In this document: positions 10,353-18,753 of the stretch, piece after piece | Position numbering within the stretch: position 1 is the stretch's first letter | Layout: the number at the start of each line of letters is the position of its first letter | Origin: JBHJHP01 sp042219825 | GTDB lineage: Bacteria; Bacteroidota; Bacteroidia; Bacteroidales; UBA5342 | Direction: 5' to 3' | Assembly (NCBI RefSeq): GCF_042219825.1 | Contig: NZ_JBHJHQ010000006.1 | Span: 248,001 to 312,000, forward strand | DNA length: 64,000 bases | Program-made: the position numbers and the translations under genes | Notes under the pieces: model-generated | The model's input: only the letters and a program-made list of their open reading frames with translations | What the model was told of the DNA's origin: nothing | Database searches by the model: none

Positions 10353-10374
10353 ATCAAAATAGTTTTTTTAATTT

Positions 10375-11304
10375 CTAATTCATGGTTACTTCGCGGAAAA
10401 CGTCTTCAAGTTTTGTTTCAATCGGTGTCATTTCGGTCAGGATCCAACCTTTTTGAACACACAGATTAAAAATGGCTTTGCGTGAAGACATGTCCGGTTT
10501 ACTCTGAATTTCGAAGGCCTGATCATTATCTGGTATAAAATCGCATACCTGAACCGAAGAGAGTTCTTTCAATGCCTTGAATACCTCGTTTTTATCACCT
10601 TCTTCTATCGCAACTTTTATGATTTCATTTCCCTGAGCCTGTTTTCTGAGTGATTCAGCAGTACCATCGGCAACAATTTTACCGTTGTTAATAATAAGGA
10701 TTCTGTCGCAGGTAGCTTCTACTTCTGCAAGGATATGTGAGCTAAGAATTACGGTTTTCTCTTTTCCGATTTGTTTAATTAATTCCCTGATCTCTACAAT
10801 CTGGTTTGGATCAAGCCCTGTGGTTGGCTCATCAAGAATTAATACGTCAGGATCGTGAATAAGTGCCTGTGCCAGGCCAACACGTTGTCGGTATCCTTTT
10901 GACAGTTCCCCGATTTTTTTGTGTTTTTCATGACTCAGGCCGCATACACGGATCATTTCCCTGACCCTGTCATTGATACCCGATTTTACTACTCCCTGCA
11001 GTTCGGCAACAAATTTCAGATAGTCAATAACGCCCATTTCGAGGTAAAGCGGATTATTTTCAGGCAGATAGCCGATCCTTCTTTTTACTTCGTCAGGTTG
11101 TTCATTTACTGAATACCCTCCAACTTTAATAATACCCTGGTTCGGTGTGAGATAACAGGTGATAGCTTTCATTGTGGTTGTTTTACCTGCGCCGTTTGGC
11201 CCAAGGAAACCTAATACTTCACCTGTGTGAACCTTAAAAGAGATGTTGTCAACTGCTTTTTGGCTACCATACACCTTGGTAACATTTTCAACAGTAATGT
11301 CCAT
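10375..11304 (-). CDS. gldA: ABC transporter ATP-binding protein GldA
   Basis: Motor subunit of the GldAFG transporter. From the chosen start it has Walker A GPNGAGKTT at residues ~35-43, signature LSKGYRQRVGLAQAL, Walker B VLILDEPTTGLDP and the switch His in SSHILAE. The C-terminal domain is of the kind found in ABC-2 exporters. The frame extends eight codons upstream to a TTG at 11328. I chose the ATG at 11304 because it begins MDITVENVTKVYG, the normal start of the domain. First gene of a four-gene leftward operon. In F. johnsoniae gldA is unlinked from gldFG; here all three are together. Confidence 0.92.
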   Translation of the reverse strand: MDITVENVTKVYGSQKAVDNISFKVHTGEVLGFLGPNGAGKTTTMKAITCYLTPNQGIIKVGGYSVNEQPDEVKRRIGYLPENNPLYLEMGVIDYLKFVAELQGVVKSGINDRVREMIRVCGLSHEKHKKIGELSKGYRQRVGLAQALIHDPDVLILDEPTTGLDPNQIVEIRELIKQIGKEKTVILSSHILAEVEATCDRILIINNGKIVADGTAESLRKQAQGNEIIKVAIEEGDKNEVFKALKELSSVQVCDFIPDNDQAFEIQSKPDMSSRKAIFNLCVQKGWILTEMTPIETKLEDVFREVTMN

Positions 11305-11461
11305 AATATCTAAAGGTTTTTTAAACAAAATGCGACCGAAATTATTAAAAATTGAAACTTAATATTTTTGGTTTAACTTAAATTAACTACTTTCAGGCAA
11401 TAAGCGCTTTTTTAAATAATTTTTAGGCTGAGATGCCTTATTTTAGCAGTTATTTAGATTT

Positions 11462-12088
11462 ATGAAATGCAGATTGTGCCACTCAGATACAGAGAAATTC
11501 TTTGCGCCTGGTGAACGTGTTTTTTATCAGTGTGTTAATTGCAAATCGGTTCAGGTTGATCCGGATAATCTTCCCTCAGCCGACGTTGAAAAGGAACGGT
11601 ATAGCTTGCACAATAATAGAACAGCAAACAAGGGTTATGTGGATTTTCTTATGCCACTTATTGATGCAGTCAGGAGATTTCATACGGTTGATGAGAAAGG
11701 TCTGGATTTTGGCTCAGGGCCGGAACCTGTTTTGAGTCAGATTCTTAAAAATGAAGGCTTTTCTATAGATGCATACGATCCTGTTTTTTGTCATAATACT
11801 GACTTATTGGATAATAAATACGATTATTTAGTCTGTTGTGAGGTTATTGAACACTTCCATAATCCCTCGAAGGAGTTTGAGTTATTAAGTAAAATGATGA
11901 AATCAGGCGGAGAATTGTATATTAAAACAAACCTGTTATCCAGGGACATTGATTTTGACTCATGGTGGTATAAAAATGATATCACCCATGTGTTTTTCTA
12001 TTCTGTTAAAGCACTGGAGTATATACGGGATAACTTTAATTTCTCTGCGTTGCGGATTGAGGAGGAATATTTTATTTTAAAAAAATAA
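11462..12088 (+). CDS. Class I SAM-dependent methyltransferase with zinc-knuckle N-terminus
   Basis: A 208-residue cytosolic protein. Two CxxC pairs at residues 3/6 and 24/27 suggest a small zinc ribbon. A Methyltransf_23-type fold follows: motif I GLDFGSGPEPVL, then DYLVCCEVIEHFHNPSKEFELL and the SGGELYIKTNLL strand. This architecture is found in small Bacteroidota methyltransferases of unknown substrate. It is monocistronic, divergent from gldA, and ends at a hairpin shared with the convergent NifX-like operon. Confidence 0.85.
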   Translation: MKCRLCHSDTEKFFAPGERVFYQCVNCKSVQVDPDNLPSADVEKERYSLHNNRTANKGYVDFLMPLIDAVRRFHTVDEKGLDFGSGPEPVLSQILKNEGFSIDAYDPVFCHNTDLLDNKYDYLVCCEVIEHFHNPSKEFELLSKMMKSGGELYIKTNLLSRDIDFDSWWYKNDITHVFFYSVKALEYIRDNFNFSALRIEEEYFILKK

Positions 12089-12117
12089 ACGGAGAAGCCC
12101 TATGCTTCCCCGTTATT
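12083..12117. terminator. Hairpin between convergent genes, probable bidirectional terminator
   Basis: Inverted repeat with inner arms GAAGC / GCTTC and outer arms AAATAAACGG / CCGTTATTT, containing one mismatch and one bulge, around loop CCTAT. The rightward stop codon lies inside the left arm, placing it right at the end of the methyltransferase gene. Confidence 0.65.
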
Positions 12118-12158
12118 TACTCCGGTCATATTTTATTATAGGGTTGGAGTTTAATTAT

Positions 12159-12548
12159 TTAATGGTTACAACTATGTTCATGGTTGTGTCCATGTTCATG
12201 GTGGTGTAGGTGACTTTCACATCCAATTCCGGAATCAATCAAAAATCCGGCAAGGTAGGCTTTCATAACTTCGTCAGGATTTCCTTTGCATCCGCGAATA
12301 ACTTCAATACCAGCATTCGTTAGTTTGTTTAAGGCCCCGTCCCCCATATTTCCCGCCAGCATTTTGGTCACGCCCTGCTCGTTCAGCAACTGGGTAAGGT
12401 TCGATTTGCATCCACATCCCTGTGGAGAATCCATTTGAGTTTTAGATTCTATTTTACCATCAATAATTTCATAAACAGAGAAAAAATTACACTGTCCAAA
12501 GTGATCGTCTATTTTTTCTCCCCTCGTTGGAACTGCTATTTTCATCAT
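12159..12548 (-). CDS. NifX/NafY-family iron-molybdenum cofactor-like protein with His-rich tail
   Basis: A 129-residue member of the dinitrogenase iron-molybdenum cofactor family (PF02579 type). It begins MKIAVPTRGEKIDDHFGQCNFF and has the GVTKMLAGNMGDGALNKLTNAGIEVIRG core. The last ~20 residues are a His-rich tail (HLHHHEHGHNHEHSCNH) likely to bind metal. Members outside nitrogen-fixing operons bind or carry metal clusters in unclear pathways. No nif genes are nearby, so a nitrogenase role is not supported. Two adjacent ATGs (12548, 12545) are possible starts. Last gene of the DUF134-led operon. Confidence 0.85.
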   Translation of the reverse strand: MMKIAVPTRGEKIDDHFGQCNFFSVYEIIDGKIESKTQMDSPQGCGCKSNLTQLLNEQGVTKMLAGNMGDGALNKLTNAGIEVIRGCKGNPDEVMKAYLAGFLIDSGIGCESHLHHHEHGHNHEHSCNH

Positions 12549-12555
12549 CTTTACT

Positions 12556-12858
12556 TTAAAATTTTAATGCTTCAATTTTTATTTTATTTGTATCCACTAT
12601 AATCAACTGAATATTTTGCTTTCTGGCTTCTTCCTGCACATGAACTCCAAAATCTCCTGCAATTAATTTTGTTACGCCAAGTGCTTTGAGGTAATTTATG
12701 GCTTGAATGCCTGCGTCTTCTGCAGTCATGTGATAGGGATTGGTCACGGTTTCCCGGGTTTCATTTTGGGCATCAATAATCATGAATTTCCGGCATCTCA
12801 CAAAGTGATCACTGACCCTGTTGTTATATTTGTCCGAGACAGATATTGCTGTTTTCAT
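12556..12858 (-). CDS. Small NifX/NafY-family protein
   Basis: A 100-residue protein of the same family as its downstream neighbour. It has an N-terminal MKTAISVSDKYNNRVSDHFVRCRKF strand-loop with the DHF-xxC arrangement and a GVTKLIAGDFGVHVQEEARKQNIQLIIVD core. It lacks the His-rich tail. The two genes are 7 bp apart and probably arose by tandem duplication. Metal-cluster or oxyanion-cofactor binding is likely from the family; the actual role is unknown. Confidence 0.83.
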   Translation of the reverse strand: MKTAISVSDKYNNRVSDHFVRCRKFMIIDAQNETRETVTNPYHMTAEDAGIQAINYLKALGVTKLIAGDFGVHVQEEARKQNIQLIIVDTNKIKIEALKF

Positions 12859-12863
12859 GGAGG

Positions 12864-13268
12864 CTATATTGAAAGGTTTGAAACATCAGTAGTCATACAT
12901 ACAGGGCATGAAACAGAAGGATCTTTCTGGGGCAGATTAAACCGCGAGTTACAATTTCTGCATTCATACCAGTCGTCAGCGAAATATGCCTGCCCACCTT
13001 CAATCTGTATTTGCCTGGCTTCTGTGAACGATATGGCAATTTTTTTACGGGCGCTGTCGTAAATTCTTGTTAATGTTGGTCGCGATACGTCCATTAATTT
13101 CGCTGCATCTTCCTGGTTCATCCCTTCGTAGTCCAGCAATCTTATGGCTTCATATTCTTCATGATAGAGTTGAACCGGATCTTTAAGCGCTCCGTAGTAT
13201 CCAAAAGGATTCATCCCCCTTATGCGGGGTGGGTTACTGATTTTTCGCAATCTTTTTGGTCGGGACAT
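12864..13268 (-). CDS. DUF134 (UPF0251) family DNA-binding regulator
   Basis: A 134-residue predicted transcription factor. It starts with the family hallmark MSRPKRLRKISNPPRIRGMNP. A sigma-70 region 4-like helix-turn-helix lies near residues 48-75 (MNQEDAAKLMDVSRPTLTRIY). A C-terminal zinc ribbon has Cys at 103, 106, 121 and 124. It heads an operon with two NifX-like genes (gaps 5 and 7 bp). A 22-bp perfect palindrome lies 20 bp upstream of the start and is the best candidate for its own operator (inference). DUF134 genes are often found beside NifX-like proteins in anaerobes. Confidence 0.88.
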   Translation of the reverse strand: MSRPKRLRKISNPPRIRGMNPFGYYGALKDPVQLYHEEYEAIRLLDYEGMNQEDAAKLMDVSRPTLTRIYDSARKKIAISFTEARQIQIEGGQAYFADDWYECRNCNSRFNLPQKDPSVSCPVCMTTDVSNLSI

Positions 13269-13287
13269 ACATTAATTTTTTACAAAT

Positions 13288-13309
13288 ATAATGAACATAT
13301 GTTCATTAT
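13288..13309. promoter_or_regulatory. 22-bp perfect palindrome, candidate operator
   Basis: The core ATGAACATATGTTCAT (13291-13306) is extended by three further matched bases on each side, making a perfect two-fold symmetric site. It sits between the DUF134 gene (leftward, start 13268) and the rightward LamG/MBG gene. It lies closer to the former, in promoter-like position. A dimeric regulator such as DUF134 is the likely binder (inference). Confidence 0.65.
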
Positions 13310-13422
13310 GCAATATTTTTAAATATCTTTTTATATGGCGATAATTATCTTTTAAATAACTTGAAATTTATAATAAATTAATATATATTTGTTATTGGTT
13401 TAATTTGAGTTAAATTTAAGTA

Positions 13423-16400
13423 ATGTCGAAGAGACTTTATATTGTGCTTTGTTACCTGACTTTGTGTGGCCTTTTAAGTGTGCCTGCTGAAGCTCTTAAT
13501 AAATCTGTTTGTTTCACAGGTGATGGCTATATATCTCCAGGAGCATTTTATATAGAATCGAATGTTGCAACCGTGGAATTCTGGACATTTAAGGAAACAT
13601 GGCAGGTATCAAGCCAGGAAGTGCTTTTATCAAATTTCGAGAATGGAGGGTGGGAGTTTGCAGTTAATAGCACATCGGTAATGCTTAAAGCTTTTCTTGA
13701 TGGAGTGGAGCAAACCATTTCATTTCCTGTTTTGGGAATGACAGGAGGTTGGCATCATTTTGCCATGACTTTTGACGGAAATTACCTCAGGTTTTATATG
13801 GACGGTTATCAACGCGGATATGTTTTTGATTTTAAATCTGTATTGACGGAGCCATTATCCGGTACATGGCTTTCAATTGGTTGTGAATCAATGGTCAATG
13901 GTGCAACAGGGCAAAATTTTAATGGGGAAGTTGATGAGGTGCGAATATGGAACAAATGTTTATCATCTTCTGATATTCGGAATTGGATGCACCGGGAAGT
14001 TACAGATTCTATAAAACCGGATTATATTCAAAATCTCGTTTTGTATTATCCGTTTAATGAACCTGATATTTATCTGGATAATAACCAAATTTTAAATTCA
14101 GTTACCGGATATAATCTTGAATTGTACCAGAATATCATTTCTGACATCAGTTCGGGACCTGTTATTCTTTCGGATGACGAATTGCAGAGTACCCGTGCAC
14201 TTTGGAGTGCATTTAGTCAGGGTACATATTCTGAACCATCAGGTGGATTAAATCTTGGGATCACTGATTATAATGAATTTGATATTCGGGAAGCTGATTT
14301 ATTTGGTCATGACGGACAAACAGGAATAATTACAGTTGGAACAAATGATGGGGTTGATCTTCAAGCTAACAGGGTATGGAAAATTATTACAAATCATGAT
14401 GATGAACACCCTTCATTGAGATTTCAGATTTTTGATGCAGGAGCTGGTGCATTGTTTTATGACTGCCTTCCTGTAAACAACTATAAATTAATGTATAAAT
14501 CATCGGTGGAAGATACTTTCATGATTATAGATGAGGCAGATAAAATAGAAGGGAATCTGATATTTTTTAACAACATTGATGTAAAAAGTGGCTATTTTAC
14601 GATTGCAAGAGATAATGATATACCTACGGTAATTTCAGCCACGGAAGTTCTGAATATTTCAACTACTTCTGCGGACTTTGGTGGAGCTGTAGGTTGTGAC
14701 GGAGGGGCAAACGTATCAGCATTCGGTGTATGTTGGAATACTTCAGGGAGTGCAACGTTGGATGATTTCTATACAATAGACGGAAGCGGAACGGGAGAGT
14801 TTACCTCACATCTGGATTCGCTGGAACCTGGTATTGTATATTATATCCGGGCTTATGCCACAAATTCAGAAGGAACGGCTTATGGTGAGGAAATGGTTTT
14901 TCAGACCAATAAAATGTACCAAAGTGTAGTATTCCCGGAAATACCTGTGAAAGAATATGGTGCACCTGACTTTGATCCCGGCGCATTTGCCAGTTCAGGG
15001 CTCCCGGTTATATATACATCTTCTGACAGCGATGTTGCCACAGTTACTGATGAAGAGAAATTGCATATTACGGGTATGGGATCAACTACTATTTGGGTTT
15101 ATCAACCCGGAAATGATAACTATAGTCCGTCTTCATATAAAAAAATGATACTGACTGTTAATAAAGCTATTCTCAAGGTATCAGCGGATGACAAAACAAT
15201 TACTTATGGCGACTCTTTACAGGCACTAACCTATACAATAACAGGCTTTGCCGGTAATGAAGATACATCGGTTTTAACTCGTATGCCTCAAATAAACTCA
15301 AATGCTCAGGATATGGCTGATGCAGGAAATTATACCATTTCGACAAGTGGGGGCGAAGCTGAAAATTATACATTTGAACATATAAATGGTACTTTAATCG
15401 TTAAGAAAGCAGAACTGGAGATAGAGGCACTTGATCAACGTATTACTTATGGTGACTCACTACCTGAAGCTCAATACCTTATTTCAGGATTTGTAAATGG
15501 AGAGGATACGACAGTATTAGATAGTATTCCGGCAATAAATTATGTTGCTGCAGAGTTAATCCCGGAGGCCGGAACGTATGAAATTGCTATAACAGGTGGT
15601 GGTGCTTTGAATTATGAACTAAATTATAATAATGCAACATTAACTGTTGATAAGGGGCTTCTAAACGTTTCGGCTGAGAATCGTCAGATTGTTTATGGAG
15701 ACAGTATTCCTGAATTAGAGTATGCAATTTCTGGCTTTATTCCCAAAGATACCGTTTATGAACTGGACGTACAGCCTGAAATTACTACCGATGCAAGTCT
15801 GTTTAGTGATGCAGGAGTCTATCCTATAACAGTCAGCGGAGCCCTGGACAAAAACTATGATTTCCATTATGAAAGTGGAGATCTCACGATCAGTAAGGCA
15901 TTGATAACTGCTAAGGTAAAGGATACCACTATAGTTTATGGAACTGAGCCGGGTGGCTTTTCATATACGGTATCGGGGAAAATTGAGAGTGATCCCAATC
16001 CTGTATTTGTATATTCTCCTCAGCTTACAACAAATGCAGGAGATTACTGCAATGTTGGTTCATACAATATATTTATTGAAGGTGGTGTTTCGCAAAATTA
16101 CGAACCGGAATATATAAGCGGTGTACTTACAGTAATAAAAGCTATGCCTGAGATCTCAGAGTTGCCTGAAACAACTCCGATAGCTGAAGGTCAATCTTTG
16201 ATAAATTCCCAAATACTGGGTGGATTGACTACAACCAATGGATCGTATGAATTTTCAGATCCGGAATATGTACCGGACAGTACCGGGGAGGAAGTAGATT
16301 TACTTTTTATACCGGAAGATACATTGAATTATACAACAGTTAAAATGAAGATCGGTATTATCATCTCGACAGAGACATCCGTAATTTTACCCAAAAATAA

Positions 16401-16608
16401 TGCAATGACTGTTCAACCTAATCCGGTTTCCAGGTGTTTTATGTTATCAGATGTTGAACCGGGAAAAATAGTTCAGATCTTTGACATATACGGAAATTTG
16501 CGGAAGACTTTCTATTGGAATGGCAACGTTATTGATGTTAGTGATTTTGATCCCGGTATATACATCGTATCAACTGAAAATCAAATGATAAAATTTATCA
16601 AGCAATAA
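13423..16608 (+). CDS. Large secreted LamG / MBG-repeat protein with T9SS sorting domain
   Basis: A 1061-residue surface or secreted protein. In order: signal peptide (~1-24); LamG/concanavalin-like domain (~28-190, with WHHFAMTFDGNYLRFYMDG and GEVDEVRIWNKCLS); an unassigned beta region; a fibronectin-III-like domain (~396-494); and a bacterial Ig-like segment (~495-580). Four MBG-type repeats of ~81 residues follow, starting near 581, 662, 744 and 825, each with an ITYGDSLPE-like opening. A T9SS type A sorting domain begins near 985 (VQPNPVSRCFML ... FDPGIYIVS). Probably adhesive or glycan-binding at the surface; the ligand is unknown. It is monocistronic. Confidence 0.88.
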   Translation: MSKRLYIVLCYLTLCGLLSVPAEALNKSVCFTGDGYISPGAFYIESNVATVEFWTFKETWQVSSQEVLLSNFENGGWEFAVNSTSVMLKAFLDGVEQTISFPVLGMTGGWHHFAMTFDGNYLRFYMDGYQRGYVFDFKSVLTEPLSGTWLSIGCESMVNGATGQNFNGEVDEVRIWNKCLSSSDIRNWMHREVTDSIKPDYIQNLVLYYPFNEPDIYLDNNQILNSVTGYNLELYQNIISDISSGPVILSDDELQSTRALWSAFSQGTYSEPSGGLNLGITDYNEFDIREADLFGHDGQTGIITVGTNDGVDLQANRVWKIITNHDDEHPSLRFQIFDAGAGALFYDCLPVNNYKLMYKSSVEDTFMIIDEADKIEGNLIFFNNIDVKSGYFTIARDNDIPTVISATEVLNISTTSADFGGAVGCDGGANVSAFGVCWNTSGSATLDDFYTIDGSGTGEFTSHLDSLEPGIVYYIRAYATNSEGTAYGEEMVFQTNKMYQSVVFPEIPVKEYGAPDFDPGAFASSGLPVIYTSSDSDVATVTDEEKLHITGMGSTTIWVYQPGNDNYSPSSYKKMILTVNKAILKVSADDKTITYGDSLQALTYTITGFAGNEDTSVLTRMPQINSNAQDMADAGNYTISTSGGEAENYTFEHINGTLIVKKAELEIEALDQRITYGDSLPEAQYLISGFVNGEDTTVLDSIPAINYVAAELIPEAGTYEIAITGGGALNYELNYNNATLTVDKGLLNVSAENRQIVYGDSIPELEYAISGFIPKDTVYELDVQPEITTDASLFSDAGVYPITVSGALDKNYDFHYESGDLTISKALITAKVKDTTIVYGTEPGGFSYTVSGKIESDPNPVFVYSPQLTTNAGDYCNVGSYNIFIEGGVSQNYEPEYISGVLTVIKAMPEISELPETTPIAEGQSLINSQILGGLTTTNGSYEFSDPEYVPDSTGEEVDLLFIPEDTLNYTTVKMKIGIIISTETSVILPKNNAMTVQPNPVSRCFMLSDVEPGKIVQIFDIYGNLRKTFYWNGNVIDVSDFDPGIYIVSTENQMIKFIKQ

Positions 16609-16866
16609 CAATATGTCAGTTGACGTTATAAAACAAAGTTTATAGTTGAATGTTGTTTATGAAGATAACGGGATGTAAATACTATGAGAATATGACCGGT
16701 TTTTAAGATTTAACCTGAAAATTTTCTAGCGAATAGTACGTGAAAAGCAATGTTCAGGTGTTTAAATATTTAGAGTTTAAATTATGTAAATTTGTTAAAA
16801 AAGCCTACTTTTATATTCATAGTATTTACATTTTGTAAATAATCCAATATAAGTAAATGATGTGTT
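16609..16866. other. Intergenic region, no gene seen
   Basis: AT-rich 258-bp gap between the T9SS protein and the SRPBCC gene. The only open frames are shorter than 20 codons. No convincing terminator was found. A promoter for the downstream gene probably lies in its right half. Confidence 0.4.
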
Positions 16867-17767
16867 ATGAATTTTAAAGCCAAAACCATTCGATTTCTAG
16901 TTGTTTTACTTTTTTTTATATTCATAGGGCTGATATTCAGATTTGCCATTCAACCATTTTTATCAACCTGGGGTTCTTCTGATGAAATAGCCGAAATGGC
17001 GTTACCTGGAGATTCTATAGTAAGTTCACCGTCATATATTGCAACCAGAACTATTACAATTGAAGCCAAACCGTGGGAAATTTATCCATGGCTGGTGCAG
17101 ATGGGGAAAAAGAAAGCTGGTATGTATGGTTGGGACTGGTTTAATAATGGATTCAAGCAAAGTTCCTATAATATTATTCCTGCATATCAGAAACTGGATA
17201 CAGGTGATGTTGTTAGGGTCAGAACAGGCCTTGAGATGGAAATACAGGACTTTAAAAAAGACACATTTATTGTTTGGAAGGGGATCAGTAAATCATCGGA
17301 TGCTTCTGTAACGTGGATGCTTATGCCTTCGGGAAAGCGTCAAACAAAACTGGTTTGCCGCATGCGCATTAAATATCATTATGTTAACCCGGTAACGCTA
17401 ATCAATTTGGGATATGAAATTGTAGATATGCCCCTGAACCGTGCATCGTTAAAGGGTATTCAGAACCGGGCAGAAGCACTGGGACAGAACAATATGTCGA
17501 CAGAAATTGCACGTGCCGTTCTGCTTTTATTTCCGCTCCTTGCGATGTTTATATTTCTTTTAAGGGTTTTCAAAAAAGAAAAATACTGGGAACCCTTTGT
17601 ACATGGTTGGAATTATGCTGGTATTCTTTCTGTTTTTACTGTATGTATCTTTGCCCATGTGGGTATTGGTAATTGTGGCATTCATTGTGTTGCTTACACT
17701 CATTGGTACTGCTGCTGAGAGTGCGGCATTAAAACAGCAACAGTCAACAGAAAATCAAACGACATAA
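16867..17767 (+). pseudogene. SRPBCC-fold membrane protein, apparent frameshift near the C-terminus
   Basis: An N-terminal membrane helix (residues ~9-28) precedes an SRPBCC/polyketide-cyclase-like domain (~55-195, with EAKPWEIYPWLVQMGKKKAGMYGWDW). A second helix follows near 215-235. As written, the frame ends at 17718 with an odd Cys/His-rich tail. From 17582 the +1 frame instead gives LVFFLFLLYVSLP and a helix containing MWVLVIVAFIVLLTLIGTAA, then a polar tail ending at TAA 17765-17767. That second version looks like the native C-terminus. The switch falls in two A-runs (17572-17577 and 17579-17583): one A too many would explain it, either a sequencing slip or a real mutation. I give the span of the restored gene; the uninterrupted frame is 16867-17718. 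Function unknown. Confidence 0.7.
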
Positions 17768-17788
17768 ATATTTTATTTTTAACAGTTT

Positions 17789-17819
17789 AAGTGTGATTTA
17801 TTAAATCACACTTTTTTTT
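17789..17819 (+). terminator. Rho-independent terminator after the SRPBCC gene
   Basis: Stem AAGTGTGAT / ATCACACTT (17789-17797 with 17805-17813) with further A-T pairs towards the loop, followed by a run of eight T. It starts 22 bp after the TAA of the restored +1 frame, which supports that frame as the native end of the gene. Confidence 0.88.
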
Positions 17820-17864
17820 GCTCTTTTTTTCAGATACATTTGTAATTCTGTGATTGTAAACTGT

Positions 17865-18752
17865 ATGCTTGAAAAATCTCACCAGTTAAAAACGTTATTA
17901 CTTGTTAACCCTGTTGCAGGCATAAGTAAGAAGAAGAAAGTATTGCATGATTTGAAAACGACATACAGCAACATTGATTATATACTCACAGAATTTCCTG
18001 GTCACATTCGTAATATTTTTAAAGAGAATAAATCAAAATATGATCTTTTTGTCGCCGTTGGGGGCGATGGTACGTTTAATGAACTAATCGGCGCAGCCAT
18101 TGGAAGTGATAAGCTTGTTGCCGTACTGCCATATGGTTCCGGAAATGGTTTTGCTCGGGAGTTTGGTTTTAGTAAAAGTCTGAAAAAACTGTTGAAAGCT
18201 ATTCATAAAGGGGAATATTTAGAGGTGGATTCTTTGAATGTGAACGGTAGAATTTCAGTTAATGTGACAGGGACTGGATTTGATTCAAGGATTGCGCACG
18301 TTTTTCACAGGATGAAGCGGAGAGGATTCTGGAGTTATTTTTATTCTACACTTAAAACAATTACTTTTTTAAAATCAATTGATGCTGATATTATAACCGA
18401 ACAAAAAAGCTGTTCCGGAAAATATTTGCTTATTTCTGCAGCCAATAATAAACAATACGGGAATAATGCAATCATTTCACCAAAAGCCAGCCCCTTCGAT
18501 GGCAAATTCGAATTGCTTTTATTCAGGCCTTTCCCCAAGATTCTGTTTCCATATTTTGCAATCCAGGTTTTTTTAGGTTCTCTACGACAATCACGATATG
18601 TGGAATATATTCAGGGACTTGAACGTGCTGTGATTCATACAGATTTTAATCAGTTTCATATTGATGGTGAAGCCGTTGAAATGGATAGTCCGGTTGAAAT
18701 TGTGATAAATCCTAAATCGCTGAAAGTCTTAAAAACGGATAAATTCAGGTGA
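17865..18752 (+). CDS. Diacylglycerol/lipid kinase family protein
   Basis: Cytosolic, membrane-associating lipid kinase of the DAGK_cat/YegS-BmrU family. From the chosen start it has 295 residues. Conserved motifs are LLVNPVAGISKKKK near the N-terminus, the nucleotide loop VAVGGDGTFNELIGA and VLPYGSGNGFAREFG. A C-terminal beta domain ends FHIDGEAVEMDSPVEI. The frame extends to a GTG at 17850, but the ATG at 17865 gives the normal start just before the first strand. The substrate (diacylglycerol or another lipid) cannot be told from sequence. Its end is 1 bp from the end of the convergent gene. Confidence 0.92.
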   Translation: MLEKSHQLKTLLLVNPVAGISKKKKVLHDLKTTYSNIDYILTEFPGHIRNIFKENKSKYDLFVAVGGDGTFNELIGAAIGSDKLVAVLPYGSGNGFAREFGFSKSLKKLLKAIHKGEYLEVDSLNVNGRISVNVTGTGFDSRIAHVFHRMKRRGFWSYFYSTLKTITFLKSIDADIITEQKSCSGKYLLISAANNKQYGNNAIISPKASPFDGKFELLLFRPFPKILFPYFAIQVFLGSLRQSRYVEYIQGLERAVIHTDFNQFHIDGEAVEMDSPVEIVINPKSLKVLKTDKFR

Positions 18753-18753
18753 T

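Noticed and set aside
12159..12858. NifX-like genes as evidence of nitrogen fixation
   Set aside because: No nifHDK or other nif genes are present; this family occurs widely outside nitrogenase systems.
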